In this document: positions 20,762 to 31,054 of the stretch, piece by piece | How positions within the stretch are numbered: position 1 is the first letter of the stretch | Layout: the number at the start of each line of letters is the position of its first letter | NCBI GenBank assembly: GCA_028274465.1 | Contig: CM051455.1 | Span: 119,139,547-119,203,546, forward strand | Length of the DNA: 64,000 nucleotides | Direction: 5' to 3' | DNA from: Plantago ovata | Taxonomy: Eukaryota > Streptophyta > Magnoliopsida > Lamiales > Plantaginaceae | The notes under the pieces: model-generated | Database searches by the model: none | Seen by the model: only the letters and a program-made list of their open reading frames with translations | What the model was told of the DNA's origin: nothing | Program-made: the position numbers and the translations under genes

Positions 20762-22344
20762 TGTTAGGAAACTTGTAATTTTGATGAGCAATTAACCATG
20801 CTAAATTAAGGAAAGTCCAGTAACTAGTACTCTTAAGGTCCATAGGAATTTAGAAGATTAAGGACATTGTAAAAGAGGAACGTTTGGTGAAGACTTAGAT
20901 TAGGTGCTAGATAGGTTGGTTTTAAAGCTTATGATGTATCTTGTTTTCTGAAAAGAAAATAACCTATTGAAGCATTTGCTGATGATGTACTTTGTTTTTA
21001 CAAACAAACTATTGAAGCATTTAGAACCGCTCAAAATCTTGAAGATTTTGAAGATCTGAAGACTTGAAGATTTCGAAGATCTGAAGACTAGAAGAATTCT
21101 GAAGACTGGTATCTACAAAGGCACATGTTGCTCAGAAAGTGGAAACTTCAGCAACAGCTTGCATAAGTGAAACTCTGAACGACAGAGTAGGTTGTGCTTG
21201 CTGAAACTGAGACTGACCACTTGCTGATGGAACATATGTGACCTCTTGCTGAAAGTAATTGTATTTGCGCTCCAATGTTACTATTTGAATTCTATTCAAA
21301 TAAGCATTAAATGCAAAGAATGTACGCGAAGGACATGAAGACTAGAAGACAAACAAGGACGCTGCTGAAAGTACAAAAGCAAGATAGTGACATCTTAAGG
21401 AACAAAAGCCTTGGAATTTAAAATTCAAACGACTCCTTATTTTCACTATAAATAGAGGTCATCCGGCAAAGAGTTGAAGTGTGTCAACAACGTGATCATA
21501 CTCTCACTTGTGCTTAAACTCACAAACCCTTCAATACTCTCTACTGCCATTGATCCGTTCCAAGACTTAAAGCTTGAAAAAGCTACTTGTGAAGAAGTAG
21601 AATTTGCACGACTAAGAAATTAGTTTAGTGTTCTTTCTTTCTTTCGAACAAGAACAAGTCTTGACACCAGAAACAATCAAACTTGTTTACTGCAAAGTAT
21701 TCAAAGTTTTGTTTCTTAGATTACTTGTTGTAACTGAATAAGTTATAATTAAGTTTTCTCATCCCAAACCTCTCTAACTGAAAATACACCCTTTCAGGCG
21801 TGATATTCAGGGGGAACTTAATCGAGCATAGTTTTGCTGATTAAAAGTACCAAGTTTGGTGGAGAACAAGGTTGCGTTCTCTAGATTAGGCTGGAGACGA
21901 AGCAAGTGTGCTTTGGTTTCTGTTTGAATCGCTCTAGATCCTCAATCTTATCTTAGTGGATTCAGTTCTAGAAAGGACAAAGTGGATTAGTTGAGAGATT
22001 ACGCCACTCTCAGATACCACTATAAAAGTGTTTGTGTGATTTACTTACTGTATTTGGTTTTTCAGCAAATCATATCTATCTGTACACAGTCACTCACATC
22101 ACTTGCTGAAACCTTCATTTACTGAAAGAAGCACTTATTGTATCAAAGACTTCCGCTCTCTGATTTTAAGTATGAGCTAACCTAGTTACTGCAAAGTAAC
22201 TTGCGCTTGCTAAGAAAGTTAAGTATCAGCAAACTCATTACTGAAAAGTAATAAGCACTTGCTGAGAAAGTTTTAAACGATGAAAGTTTGAAAAGACTAT
22301 TCACCCCCCCTCTAGTCTTTTCTTGTTGTTTAAAGGGACCAACA
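20762..22344 (+). repeat. D1 5' LTR
   Basis: TGTTAGGAAACTTG opens it and GGGACCAACA closes it (1583 bp). A TATA box, TATAAATA, lies at 21447-21454, so transcription probably starts about 30 bases later. The LTRs of E and D4 are homologous. Confidence 0.9.
21447..21454 (+). promoter_or_regulatory. TATA box of the D1 LTR
   Basis: CACTATAAATAGAGG is a strong plant TATA context and is preserved in the D4 and E LTRs. Confidence 0.7.
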
Positions 22345-22346
22345 AG

Positions 22347-22358
22347 TGGTATCAGAGC
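22347..22358 (+). other. Primer-binding site of D1
   Basis: TGGTATCAGAGC is complementary to the 3' end of initiator tRNA-Met, the usual primer of plant Copia elements, and stands two bases after the LTR. Confidence 0.92.
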
Positions 22359-22456
22359 TGGAGGTTCTTTAACCTTCAGCACTGAACCTAGATCCCCTTA
22401 GGTGCTTTCCGTAAATCACTCTCACTTGATCAGTTTGGTAGTGCTTTGCTGACAGG

Positions 22457-24877
22457 ATGTGTTTAGGAGATGCTCCCCTGCTGAAGCTGGAAAATTACGA
22501 AAAATGGCGAAACAACATGATGCTACATCTTGAGGCCATTAGTGATGAGATGGTCACTGTCATTAATGATGGACCTATCAAGATCACTAAGGTTGAAAGG
22601 AGTTTCCCTCACAAGACCACTGAAGCTGGAAAGGAAACTATCTTAGGCGAACCAACGGATACTGTTGTGCCAAAACCAAGAGAGGAATGGACTTCTGACG
22701 AAGCTAAGAGATTCCGTCTTGATGGCCAAGCAAGAAACATCATCATTCGATCAACTCCGGATACCATACAGTGCAAACTGTGGGGTGCTAAGACTGCAAA
22801 GGAAGCTTGGAAAATGGTTCAAGATCTTTGTGCTGGATCTGACAAAACCAAGGAAAACAAACTTGAAGTACTTAAATTAAAGTTTCAAAACTTTAAGCAA
22901 GGTACAAACGAGTCACTGGAAGACTTGGACTTCAGATTCACAACTCTTGTTAGTGAAATGGCAGCCTTGGGTGTTGGAAATCATTACTCAGATTCTGAGA
23001 AGGTGAAAACCATCATCAAAAGTCTGAATCAAGAATGGATCCACACTCAGAATTTCTATTACAATCAAGGAATGCCAGATATTACACCAACAGAGTTGTT
23101 CTCTCATCTTGATACTGTTAATTATGAGACAAAGCAAAGAGAAAATGTATTTGCTGAAAAATCGCAAAACATTGCTCTTGCTGCAAAGCCGTCATCTTCT
23201 GAAAAGAAGAATGATAAAGAGCCTACTGATGAAAACTCTTTGGTTGTCAAAAACATGAAGAAATTCATTAGCAAGGAACTTGAAAGGCGAAAAGCAAAAG
23301 AGAAGCTGAAAAAGCAGCTTGGTAACAACTACCATAAGTACAAGAATGAGACTAGCTCGCTGAACAAGCAAGCTCAACAAGCAACTTCATCAGAAGAACC
23401 AGCAGTTGGAAATGATCTATGCTTTTACTACAAAAAGCCTGGACACTTCAAAGCTAATTGCCCTTTGCTGACAGGCAAATCTGCTGAAAAGAAGAAGAAG
23501 TTCAAAAGAGCTTTTATTGCTGAAGAAAAGATGAAGCTTCAAGCAAAAATTGATGCATTGTGCATTGATACTAGCTCCGAAGACAGTGAGGATGAAAGCT
23601 CAGACACTGACGATGAAGAAGCCACTCTAGATGTGGAGATTGGCAAAGAAGTTTGTGGAATAGCTATGGAAGCTTATCCAGATGTGTCAAACTACGAGTT
23701 ATGCCTCATGGCCGGTCAGGTAAACAACCCTACCTCTGACTCAGACTCAGAAAGTGAAGACGAGATTGACCTTGACAAGATTCAAGGAGAAATCGAAAGA
23801 TTTGAGAAAACTCTGAGCAGACAGCAAGAGAAACTACAGATTGCTAGAACTCTGACCAAGCAGACTACTGAAAAGTATGTCTTGCTGAAGGAAGAGACAG
23901 AAGAAAAGGATGATGAAATAAGGTGTCTTAAGAAGTTAATTGCAGAAGCTACAGAGAAGAATTCTCAAATGGCATTAGAATTGGAAGAATATCAGTCCTC
24001 AATTCTAAAGTTACTTGTTGAAATCCAAGAGATGAAAAAGATGAAAATCAATTTCAAATCTTATGCTGACGCAAGTAATACGCTGACTGAACTAAACTCT
24101 TACTTGAGAGATCCATCTCAGAAAGAAGGTTTAGGTGCTACGTATGAAGGTGATGACGTAGAAATCTTGAGTAAAGATAAATCACCGATTTCCTTTGTAC
24201 GTGCTAGTGATAGTGGTCTACCAGAACTCTATCAGTTTGGTCAATCTAAGGTTGCTGAAACAAGCAATCAAGTACCTATGACCATAAAGCCCGTTGTTGC
24301 TACTCAAAGTAACAAGACTTTAAAAGGAAAACAGGTTGCTGAGAAGCAAACTGGAAAGAAGAAGGATGTTGTGAAGCATTCCGCCAAACAAGTTGCTGAA
24401 AAACAAATTGTTAAGTCTAAAGGCAAGATTACTAAAAGTAATCAGAGGACCTTTGCTGACAAACCTGAATCAACTAAGGTTGCTGACACAAAAGCTCAGC
24501 ATTCTCCGAAAAGTGGACTCGGTTTCAAAACCAAGCAAAGTCAACTTTTTCACGAGTATAAGCAAAGTCAGCAAAGATACTTCAAAGACATGAAAAAAAT
24601 CAAGCCTAAGAGCTCTGAAAAAACTCTTAATGCTAGGTCTAGAAGGAACCTTGCTAGAAAAGAACTTACTGAAAAGTATGTTCAGCAAAAAGGTCAACCG
24701 AGCAACACACCACATCAGAAAGTGGATTTGATCAGCACGAATCAAAAGTCTTTCAGCTCAAAACCTCCTAGTTCCTCAGCAAGTAGAAAACAAGTCAAAG
24801 TTGAAAAACTTAAGACTTGGGTTTCCACTGGACGCATTCTTGAACATGTTAATGGACATCCATTATTGGATAATTAA
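22457..24877 (+). CDS. D1 Gag (Copia type)
   Basis: An 806-aa frame. Residues about 1-230 form the Copia Gag domain of the UBN2/DUF4219 type (LLKLENYEKWRNNMMLHLE, then WKMVQDLCAGSDKTKENKLE). A zinc-knuckle-like segment ending KPGHFKANCP lies near residue 330. Acidic stretches (residues about 370-450) and a long coiled-coil region (about 450-535) follow, then a lysine- and glutamine-rich tail. It would coat the element RNA and form particles. The length is well above ordinary Copia Gag and fits the SIRE lineage. The start codon follows the LTR by about 110 bases. D4 and the second copy share it. Confidence 0.85.
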   Translation: MCLGDAPLLKLENYEKWRNNMMLHLEAISDEMVTVINDGPIKITKVERSFPHKTTEAGKETILGEPTDTVVPKPREEWTSDEAKRFRLDGQARNIIIRSTPDTIQCKLWGAKTAKEAWKMVQDLCAGSDKTKENKLEVLKLKFQNFKQGTNESLEDLDFRFTTLVSEMAALGVGNHYSDSEKVKTIIKSLNQEWIHTQNFYYNQGMPDITPTELFSHLDTVNYETKQRENVFAEKSQNIALAAKPSSSEKKNDKEPTDENSLVVKNMKKFISKELERRKAKEKLKKQLGNNYHKYKNETSSLNKQAQQATSSEEPAVGNDLCFYYKKPGHFKANCPLLTGKSAEKKKKFKRAFIAEEKMKLQAKIDALCIDTSSEDSEDESSDTDDEEATLDVEIGKEVCGIAMEAYPDVSNYELCLMAGQVNNPTSDSDSESEDEIDLDKIQGEIERFEKTLSRQQEKLQIARTLTKQTTEKYVLLKEETEEKDDEIRCLKKLIAEATEKNSQMALELEEYQSSILKLLVEIQEMKKMKINFKSYADASNTLTELNSYLRDPSQKEGLGATYEGDDVEILSKDKSPISFVRASDSGLPELYQFGQSKVAETSNQVPMTIKPVVATQSNKTLKGKQVAEKQTGKKKDVVKHSAKQVAEKQIVKSKGKITKSNQRTFADKPESTKVADTKAQHSPKSGLGFKTKQSQLFHEYKQSQQRYFKDMKKIKPKSSEKTLNARSRRNLARKELTEKYVQQKGQPSNTPHQKVDLISTNQKSFSSKPPSSSASRKQVKVEKLKTWVSTGRILEHVNGHPLLDN

Positions 24878-24897
24878 CTTGTTTGCTCTTGATTGTG

Positions 24898-27800
24898 CAG
24901 ACTTCAGCCACGGAGACAAACGATGCAATCTGAAACTTTGATAGTGGTTGTGGAAAGCACATGACGGGCAACAAGAATAACCTTATAAACTATAGACGTT
25001 GGTCTAAAGGTCCAACAATAAGGTTTGCTGGTGGAGGCTCCGGTTCTCCAAAAGGCTATGGTGACGTGAAGGTAGGATGCATAACCATTACTGGAGTTCT
25101 TTATGTCAAATATCTTAAGTTTAACCTTTTCAGCATGAGTCAGTTTGCTGACAAAGGATACTTCATAAAAATCAAAAGTGATGAATGTAAACTTATAGAT
25201 TTCGAGACTAAAAAGGTAATTATGATTGCAAGAAGATCAGGAGGCTTGTACACTGTAGATTGGTCTTCAGCAATCGTTGAAAAATGCCTTGTCTCAGATC
25301 ACGATTGCCTTGCTGAAAAAGCATGGTTATGGCATAAACGAACAAGTCATCTAAACTTCAAGACGTTGAATAAGCTGTCTAAAAAGGCACTTGTAGTTGG
25401 ATTACCTAAGGTTACTTTTAAGAAGGATGGTGTTTGCATTGCATGTCAGCAAGGAAAGCAAACCAAATCTTCTTTCAAGAACAAGGCAGTACTGTCAACT
25501 ACAAAACCTTTACAACTGTTGCACATGGACTTGTTTGAATCTTCTTCAACAAGCTATGCTGGTAAGAAGTATGGTCTGGTCGTGGTGGATGACTATTCAA
25601 GATTTACCCAATCTGGTCGTGGTGGATGACTATTCAAGATTCACTTGGGTAGTATTCATCAAGCACAAATCTGAAACCAAGACTGAAATACCTAACTTGC
25701 TGAATAAGCTTGAAGTCATGAAAAATGACAAGGTAAAAGTCATAAGGACAGACCATGGTACTGAGTTTGTAAACCAGTACATAACTGAATATTGTACCTC
25801 AAAAGGGATACAACATCAGTTATCCTCAGTAAGAACACCACAGCAAAACGGTGTTGCTGAACGGATGAATAGTACACTGAAAGAAGCCGCAAGAACAATG
25901 CTTGCTGACACTGAAATAAGTGAGGCTTACTGGGTTGAAGCGATTAATACCGCCTGTTATACTCAAAACAGATGTTTGATTACTAAGGAATACAACAAAA
26001 CTCCTTATGAATTGTTTGTTCGAAGACCTCCTAACATCACTCATCTAAGAGTATTTGGCTGCAAGTGTTTCGTTCTTAACAATGGTAGAGAATATCTAAG
26101 AACATTTCAACCAAAGGCAGACGGAGCGATATTTCTAGGCTACTCCTTGCATAGTAAAGCTTATAGAGTTTACAACAAAAAGGCACAAAAGATTGAAGAA
26201 TCAGTGCATGTTGTATTCTATGAAAAGACACAAGGAGTGCCTGTTGAAGAAGAAATATCAGAATGTATGAAAAAGTTAATCATACATGAGCAAAGAACTG
26301 AATCTAATGCTAGGAAAATCAAGTCAATTGAACTAAATGATGATTCTGACAATGAATCTCCTTCCCCTAGTCATGGCAAGATAAATATAGTTCATGACAA
26401 AGAATTTCCAGCAAAAGACGCAATTGCTCCGAAAGTTGCTGAAACTACGCAACCTCCAGTGCCTGTTGATGAACTACCACAATCAAGCAATGCTGAACAA
26501 GCAGTTGCTGATGAACAAATCTCAGCAGAGACACAAAATCCCAGTAGTACTGAACAAGTACATACTGAAGAGTCACATGCTGATGAGCAAACATATCCTG
26601 ATCCAACAAGCAGAAAACCTGTTAATAAATGGATTAGGGATCATCCCTCTACGGATATGATTGGCGATATTAATAAACGCCAAGTGACTAGATCCAAAGC
26701 TACTCATGGACTTGCTGAAGAAGCAACTGTCGTAGAAGTAGAATCATTGTTCTCTTGCTTCGTTTCAGAAATTGAACCTAAAACCATAGAAGAAGCTTTA
26801 AAGCATTCTGAATGGATCAAGGCAATGCAAGAAGAACTGGATCAATTCGAAAGAAACAAAGTCTGGAAACTTGTACCACTTGCTGAAGGCAAGAAAGCTA
26901 TTGGTACAAAGTGGGTGTTCAGAAACAAGCTGAGTGAGTCTGGTGAAGTAACAAGAAATAAAGCACGTTTAGTTGCTCAAGGTTACTGTCAGACTGAAGG
27001 ACTGGACTATGATGAGTCTTATGCACCAGTTGCAAGATTGGAAGCAATTAGGCTTTTCTTGGCGTTTGCTGCTCACAGTGACTTCATTGTTTGCCAAATG
27101 GATGTTAAAAGTGCATTCTTGAATGGTGAACTTGCTGAAGAGGTCTACCTAGAACAACCCCTGGCTTTGAACTTCTCTCAGAAATCAAGATGGTATACAA
27201 GCTTTAGAAAGCTGTATATGGTCTAAAGCAAGCACCAAGAGCATGGTATGATACCTTCGCTAAGTTCTTGCTGGAAAATGGTTTCAAGAAAGGTGAAGTT
27301 GACAAAACCTTATTTACCATGAACCATGATGGTAAAATACTCTTAGTTCAAATTTATGTGGATGACATAATTTTTGGATCTAAGGACAAGCAACTTTGTG
27401 ATGATTTTGCCAAACTCATGACAAACAAGTTTGAAATGAGTATGATGGGTAAATTGAATTATTTCCTAGGATTGCAAGTCAAGCAACTCAAAGATGGAAT
27501 ATTCATAAATCAAGCAAAGTATGCGAAAGAAATGCTCATAAAGTTTAGGATCAAAGAGGAAGAGAAACCTGAAAAGATCCCTATGAGTGTTGGTACCAAA
27601 TTGGGCTATATTAAAGAAGATAAAAGTGTTGAAGAACACAAGTATAGGAAGATCATTAGTTCCTTGTTGTATTTAACAACAAGTAGACCTGACATTCAGT
27701 ATGCTGTTTGTGTGCGTGCAAGATTCCAATCTGATCCAAGAGAATCACACTACAAAAAGGCAATCAAGATACTGAAATATGTCAAAGGTACAGTCAATGT

Positions 27801-28305
27801 TGGATTATGGTATCCTAAAGATTCTGGACTAGAATTGGTTGGTTATTCTGATGCTGATCATGGAGGATCAACTCTTGATAGTAAAAGTACCTCTGGAACT
27901 TGTCAGTTTTTGGGTACTAGATTAATATCATGGTTCAGCAAGAAGCAAACTTGTGTTGCCAATTCATCCATTGAATCTGAATACATTGCAGCTGGTTGTT
28001 GCACAGCTCAAATCCTATGGATTCAACAACAATTAAGAGATTATGGTATTTCTGCAAAGAAAACACCAATCTTTTGTGATAATACAACTGCTATTGCTAT
28101 CACGCAAAATCCTAAGTTTCACTCAAGGACTAAGCACATTGATATTAGACATCATTTTATTAGAGATCATGTAGAAAACGGAGATATTGAGGTTGTGAAA
28201 GTAGGCACTGATGATCAGCTTGCTGACATCTTTACAAAGTCCCTACCGGATAATAGGTTCGCAATGCTAAGGTATAATCTTGGATTGATTGAACTACCTG
28301 AATAA
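24898..28305 (+). pseudogene. D1 Pol: protease-like region, integrase, reverse transcriptase, RNase H
   Basis: The order is that of Copia. A protease-like region comes first (SGCGKHMTGN), then GAG_pre-integrase (LWHKRTSHLNFKTLNKLS, with CIACQQGKQ). The integrase core follows, with [23 protein letters not shown] and YWVEAINTA. Reverse transcriptase has [24 protein letters not shown] and the YVDD centre at about 27355-27366. RNase H has YSDADHGGS and ends with KHIDIRHHFIRDHVENGD and LADIFTKSLP. The copy is broken by a few interruptions. Confidence 0.9.
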
Positions 28306-28324
28306 AGGATACATTTGGTAGAAT

Positions 28325-28740
28325 GCTGAAACAGGTATTCAGCAAGCCAAAGTATTCTTATTTAAAAGCTCCGTCTACTAATTTCTTCTAAGAAATGATA
28401 AGTCACTACATGTTTGCTGAAACAGACATTCAGCAAGTAATTCCTTCAAAACGGGTATTTGTTAGGAAACTTGATCACTTGCTGAGACAGGCACTCAGTA
28501 AGAGAAAAACCTTAAGGATTGCTGAAACATGCATTCAGACAATCAAAGATACTGAAACAGGTATTCAAGTATCAAGGGAATATTCTGAGACGGGAACTCA
28601 GAAAAAGAGCAAAACTCATTTCTCAGATCTTACCAAAATATATCTCAAGTACAAAAGAATTTACTGATACGGGAAATCAGAAATATCTTTTAAACTTAAG
28701 AAAATACGAGATATCTGAGAAAGGGGGAACTTTCAGCAAG
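28325..28740 (+). repeat. Array of degenerate inverted repeats after D1 pol
   Basis: About eight units resembling GCTGAAACAGGTATTCAGC are spread over 420 bases (for example 28325, 28413, 28480, 28520, 28549). Each has CTGA at one end and TCAG at the other. They precede the envelope-like ORF and its TATA box. An equivalent set stands in E (about 61200-61480, reversed) and in the second copy (about 35530-35945). Confidence 0.65.
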
Positions 28741-29070
28741 TATCTAGGATGTTAATACAAACTCGCTGAAAAGATTCTTGTCTATTTCAGCAAGCAATCT
28801 AATCCCTTAAAACTCGGTAAAATCAATTTGTGACGTTAATCGGGCACAGATAAACTCGTAATAATCATGACATGAAATGCAATCGTGGCCATTGATTAAA
28901 AGGAGTTACTAATCTAACGGTTAATAAAACAAAGAGAGAGAGTGCTCTGACGGTTTCAAGTTAGTGGGCCACTACGCATTCAATGCAAAGGCTCCACTAA
29001 CGCCTATGTTTCTCTGTTTTACCCTTGCTGAGTGGTCAAATCGATTGAGTTTCTCACAGATCAGAGACAC

Positions 29071-29079
29071 TATATAAAG
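29071..29079 (+). promoter_or_regulatory. TATA box before the D1 envelope-like ORF
   Basis: CACTATATAAAGAAGGAG lies about 140 bases upstream of the ATG at 29209, followed by a pyrimidine-rich leader. The same TATA is kept in E (60871-60878, minus strand) and in the second copy (about 36277). An internal promoter is inferred. Confidence 0.5.
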
Positions 29080-29208
29080 AAGGAGTTAGAGAAATGACAA
29101 AATTCTTTAACTCACATTTCCTTTCTCTGCAATTTTAGCCTGAATCTACTGTACCTCCGGTCAAAAAGCAAACTATCTTTTTCGTACACTTTCTTCTCTA
29201 TAAAAGAA

Positions 29209-29514
29209 ATGGCACCAAAGAGACAGTCTTCCAATTCCTCAAAGTCATCTAAGGTTAACAGTGCTGAGACACGTACTCCTCCGGTGACTACTGCGGCAAC
29301 AAACACAACGAAAGTTGTGTTGAAAAACGATAGGATATCGGAAAAACCTATGCCTCCGTCATATCTTGACACTGCAAAGTGTGAGATGTTGATGCAATGG
29401 GGTGGATTTGCAAAGGAGAAGTACATTAGGTACTTCTATGAACAAGAACTCGATGACGAGAATGAAGAGGCGCTTGAGTTTATCAAGCAGCAAGGCCTCA
29501 AGAACTTTATACCT
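29209..29514 (+). pseudogene. D1 envelope-like ORF, 5' part
   Basis: It starts MAPKRQSSNSSKSSKV, with a basic serine-rich head, then a region with WGGFAKEKYIRYFYEQELDD. The matching ORF of E starts at 60735. SIRE-type Copia elements are known for an envelope-like ORF after pol. Only the first hundred codons are present before the insertion of E. Confidence 0.6.
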
Positions 29515-30954
29515 TGTTGGTCCCTTTAAATAACAAGAAAAGACTAGAGGGGGGGGGGGTGAATAGTCTTTTCAAACTTTCGTCGTTTAAAACTTTCTCA
29601 GGAAGTGCTTATTACTTTTCAGTAATGAGTTTGTTGATACTTAACTTTCTCAGCAAGCGTAAGTTACTTTTAAGTAACTAGGTTTGCTGATACTTAAAAT
29701 CAGAGAGCGGAAGTCTTTGATACAATAAGTGTTCTTTCAGTAAATGAAGGTTTCAGCAAGTGATGTGAGTGACTGTGTACAGACAGATATGATTTGCTGA
29801 AAACTAAGTACAGTAGTAAATCACACAAACACTTTTATAGTGGTATCTGAGAGTGGCGTAATCTCTCAACTAATCCACTTTGTCCTTTCTAGGACTGAAT
29901 CCACTAAGATATGATTGAGGTTCCTTACAACTCTTATCTAGAGTGATTCAAACAGAAACCAAAGCACACTTGCTTCGTCTCCAACCTAATCTAGAGAATG
30001 CAACCTTGTTCTCCACCAAACTTGGTACTTTTAATCAGCAACCTATGCTCGATTAAGTTCCCCCTGAATATCACGCCTGAAAGGGTGTATTTTCAGTTAG
30101 AGAGTTTTGGGGTGAGATGACTTAATTATAACTTATTCAGTTACAACAAGTAATCTAAGAAACAAAACTTTGAATACTTTGCAGTAACAAGTTTGATTGT
30201 TTCTGGTGTCAAGACTTGTTCTTGTTCAAAAGAAAGAAAGAACACTTAACTAATTTCTTAGTCGTGTAAATTCTACTTCTTCACAAGTAGCTTTCTCAAG
30301 CTTTAAGTCTTGGACCGGATCAATGGCAGTATAGAGAGTTTGAAGGTATGTGAGTTTAAGCACAAGTGAGAGTTTGATCACGTTGTTGACACACTTCAAC
30401 TCTTTGACGGATGACCTCTATTTATAGTGAAAATAAGGAGCCGTTTGAATTTTAAATTCCAAGGCTTTTGATCCTTAAGATGTAACTATCTTGCTTTTGT
30501 ACTTTCAGCAGCGTCCTTGTTTGTCTTCTAGTCTTCATGTCCTTCGCGTGCAAGCTTTGCATTTAATGCTTATTTGAATAGAATTTCAAACAGTAACGCA
30601 AATGTAGGTAAAATTCACTACTGTTCAGCAAGAGGTCACATATGTTCCATCAGCAATGGTCAGTTCTCAGTTTTCAGCAAGCACACCGACTCTGTCTTTC
30701 AGATTTTCACTTATGCAAATGCTGTTGCTGAAGTTTCCCTCCCACTTTCGAGCAACATGTTATCCTTTGTAGATACCAGTCTTCAGAAATCTTCTAGTCT
30801 TCAGATCTTCGAAATATCTTCAAGTCTTCAGATCTCAATATTCTTCAAGATTCTGGTAGAGGCTTCAATAGTTTGTTTGTTAAAACAAAGTACAAAACTC
30901 GCCAGCAAATGCTTCAATAGGTTATTTTATTTCTTTTCAGAAAACAAAGATACA
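29515..30954 (-). repeat. LTR of element E, first copy, cut by the gap
   Basis: It begins TGTTGGTCCC, the reverse of the GGGACCAACA end of the Copia LTR, so it is read on the minus strand. It stops at the N run. The same DNA appears again at 36721 onward. The last 300 bases before the gap differ more from that copy than the rest does. Confidence 0.85.
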
Positions 30955-31054
30955 NNNNNNNNNNNNNNNNNNNNNNNNNNNNNNNNNNNNNNNNNNNNNN
31001 NNNNNNNNNNNNNNNNNNNNNNNNNNNNNNNNNNNNNNNNNNNNNNNNNNNNNN
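30955..31054. other. Assembly gap (100 N)
   Basis: Exactly 100 undetermined bases, the usual placeholder for a gap of unknown size between contigs. Confidence 0.98.

Larger units (their letters stand above)
20762..29514 (+). mobile_element. Element D1: Ty1/Copia retrotransposon (SIRE-like) with envelope-like ORF
   Basis: It has a 5' LTR (20762-22344), a tRNA-Met primer-binding site, gag (22457-24877), pol (to 28305), a long post-pol region and the start of an envelope-like ORF at 29209. There it is interrupted by element E (from 29515). A very long Gag, the KHIDIRHHFIRD phrase near the end of pol and an ORF after pol favour the SIRE lineage; this assignment is moderate. Gag looks whole, pol has a few breaks. 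The 3' end of D1 is expected beyond E, outside the window. Confidence 0.88.

Noticed and set aside
22347-22358. tRNA gene at the TGGTATCAGAGC sites
   Set aside because: Only the 12-base complement of a tRNA 3' end is present, directly after an LTR. It is a primer-binding site; the same applies at 58022 and 63142.
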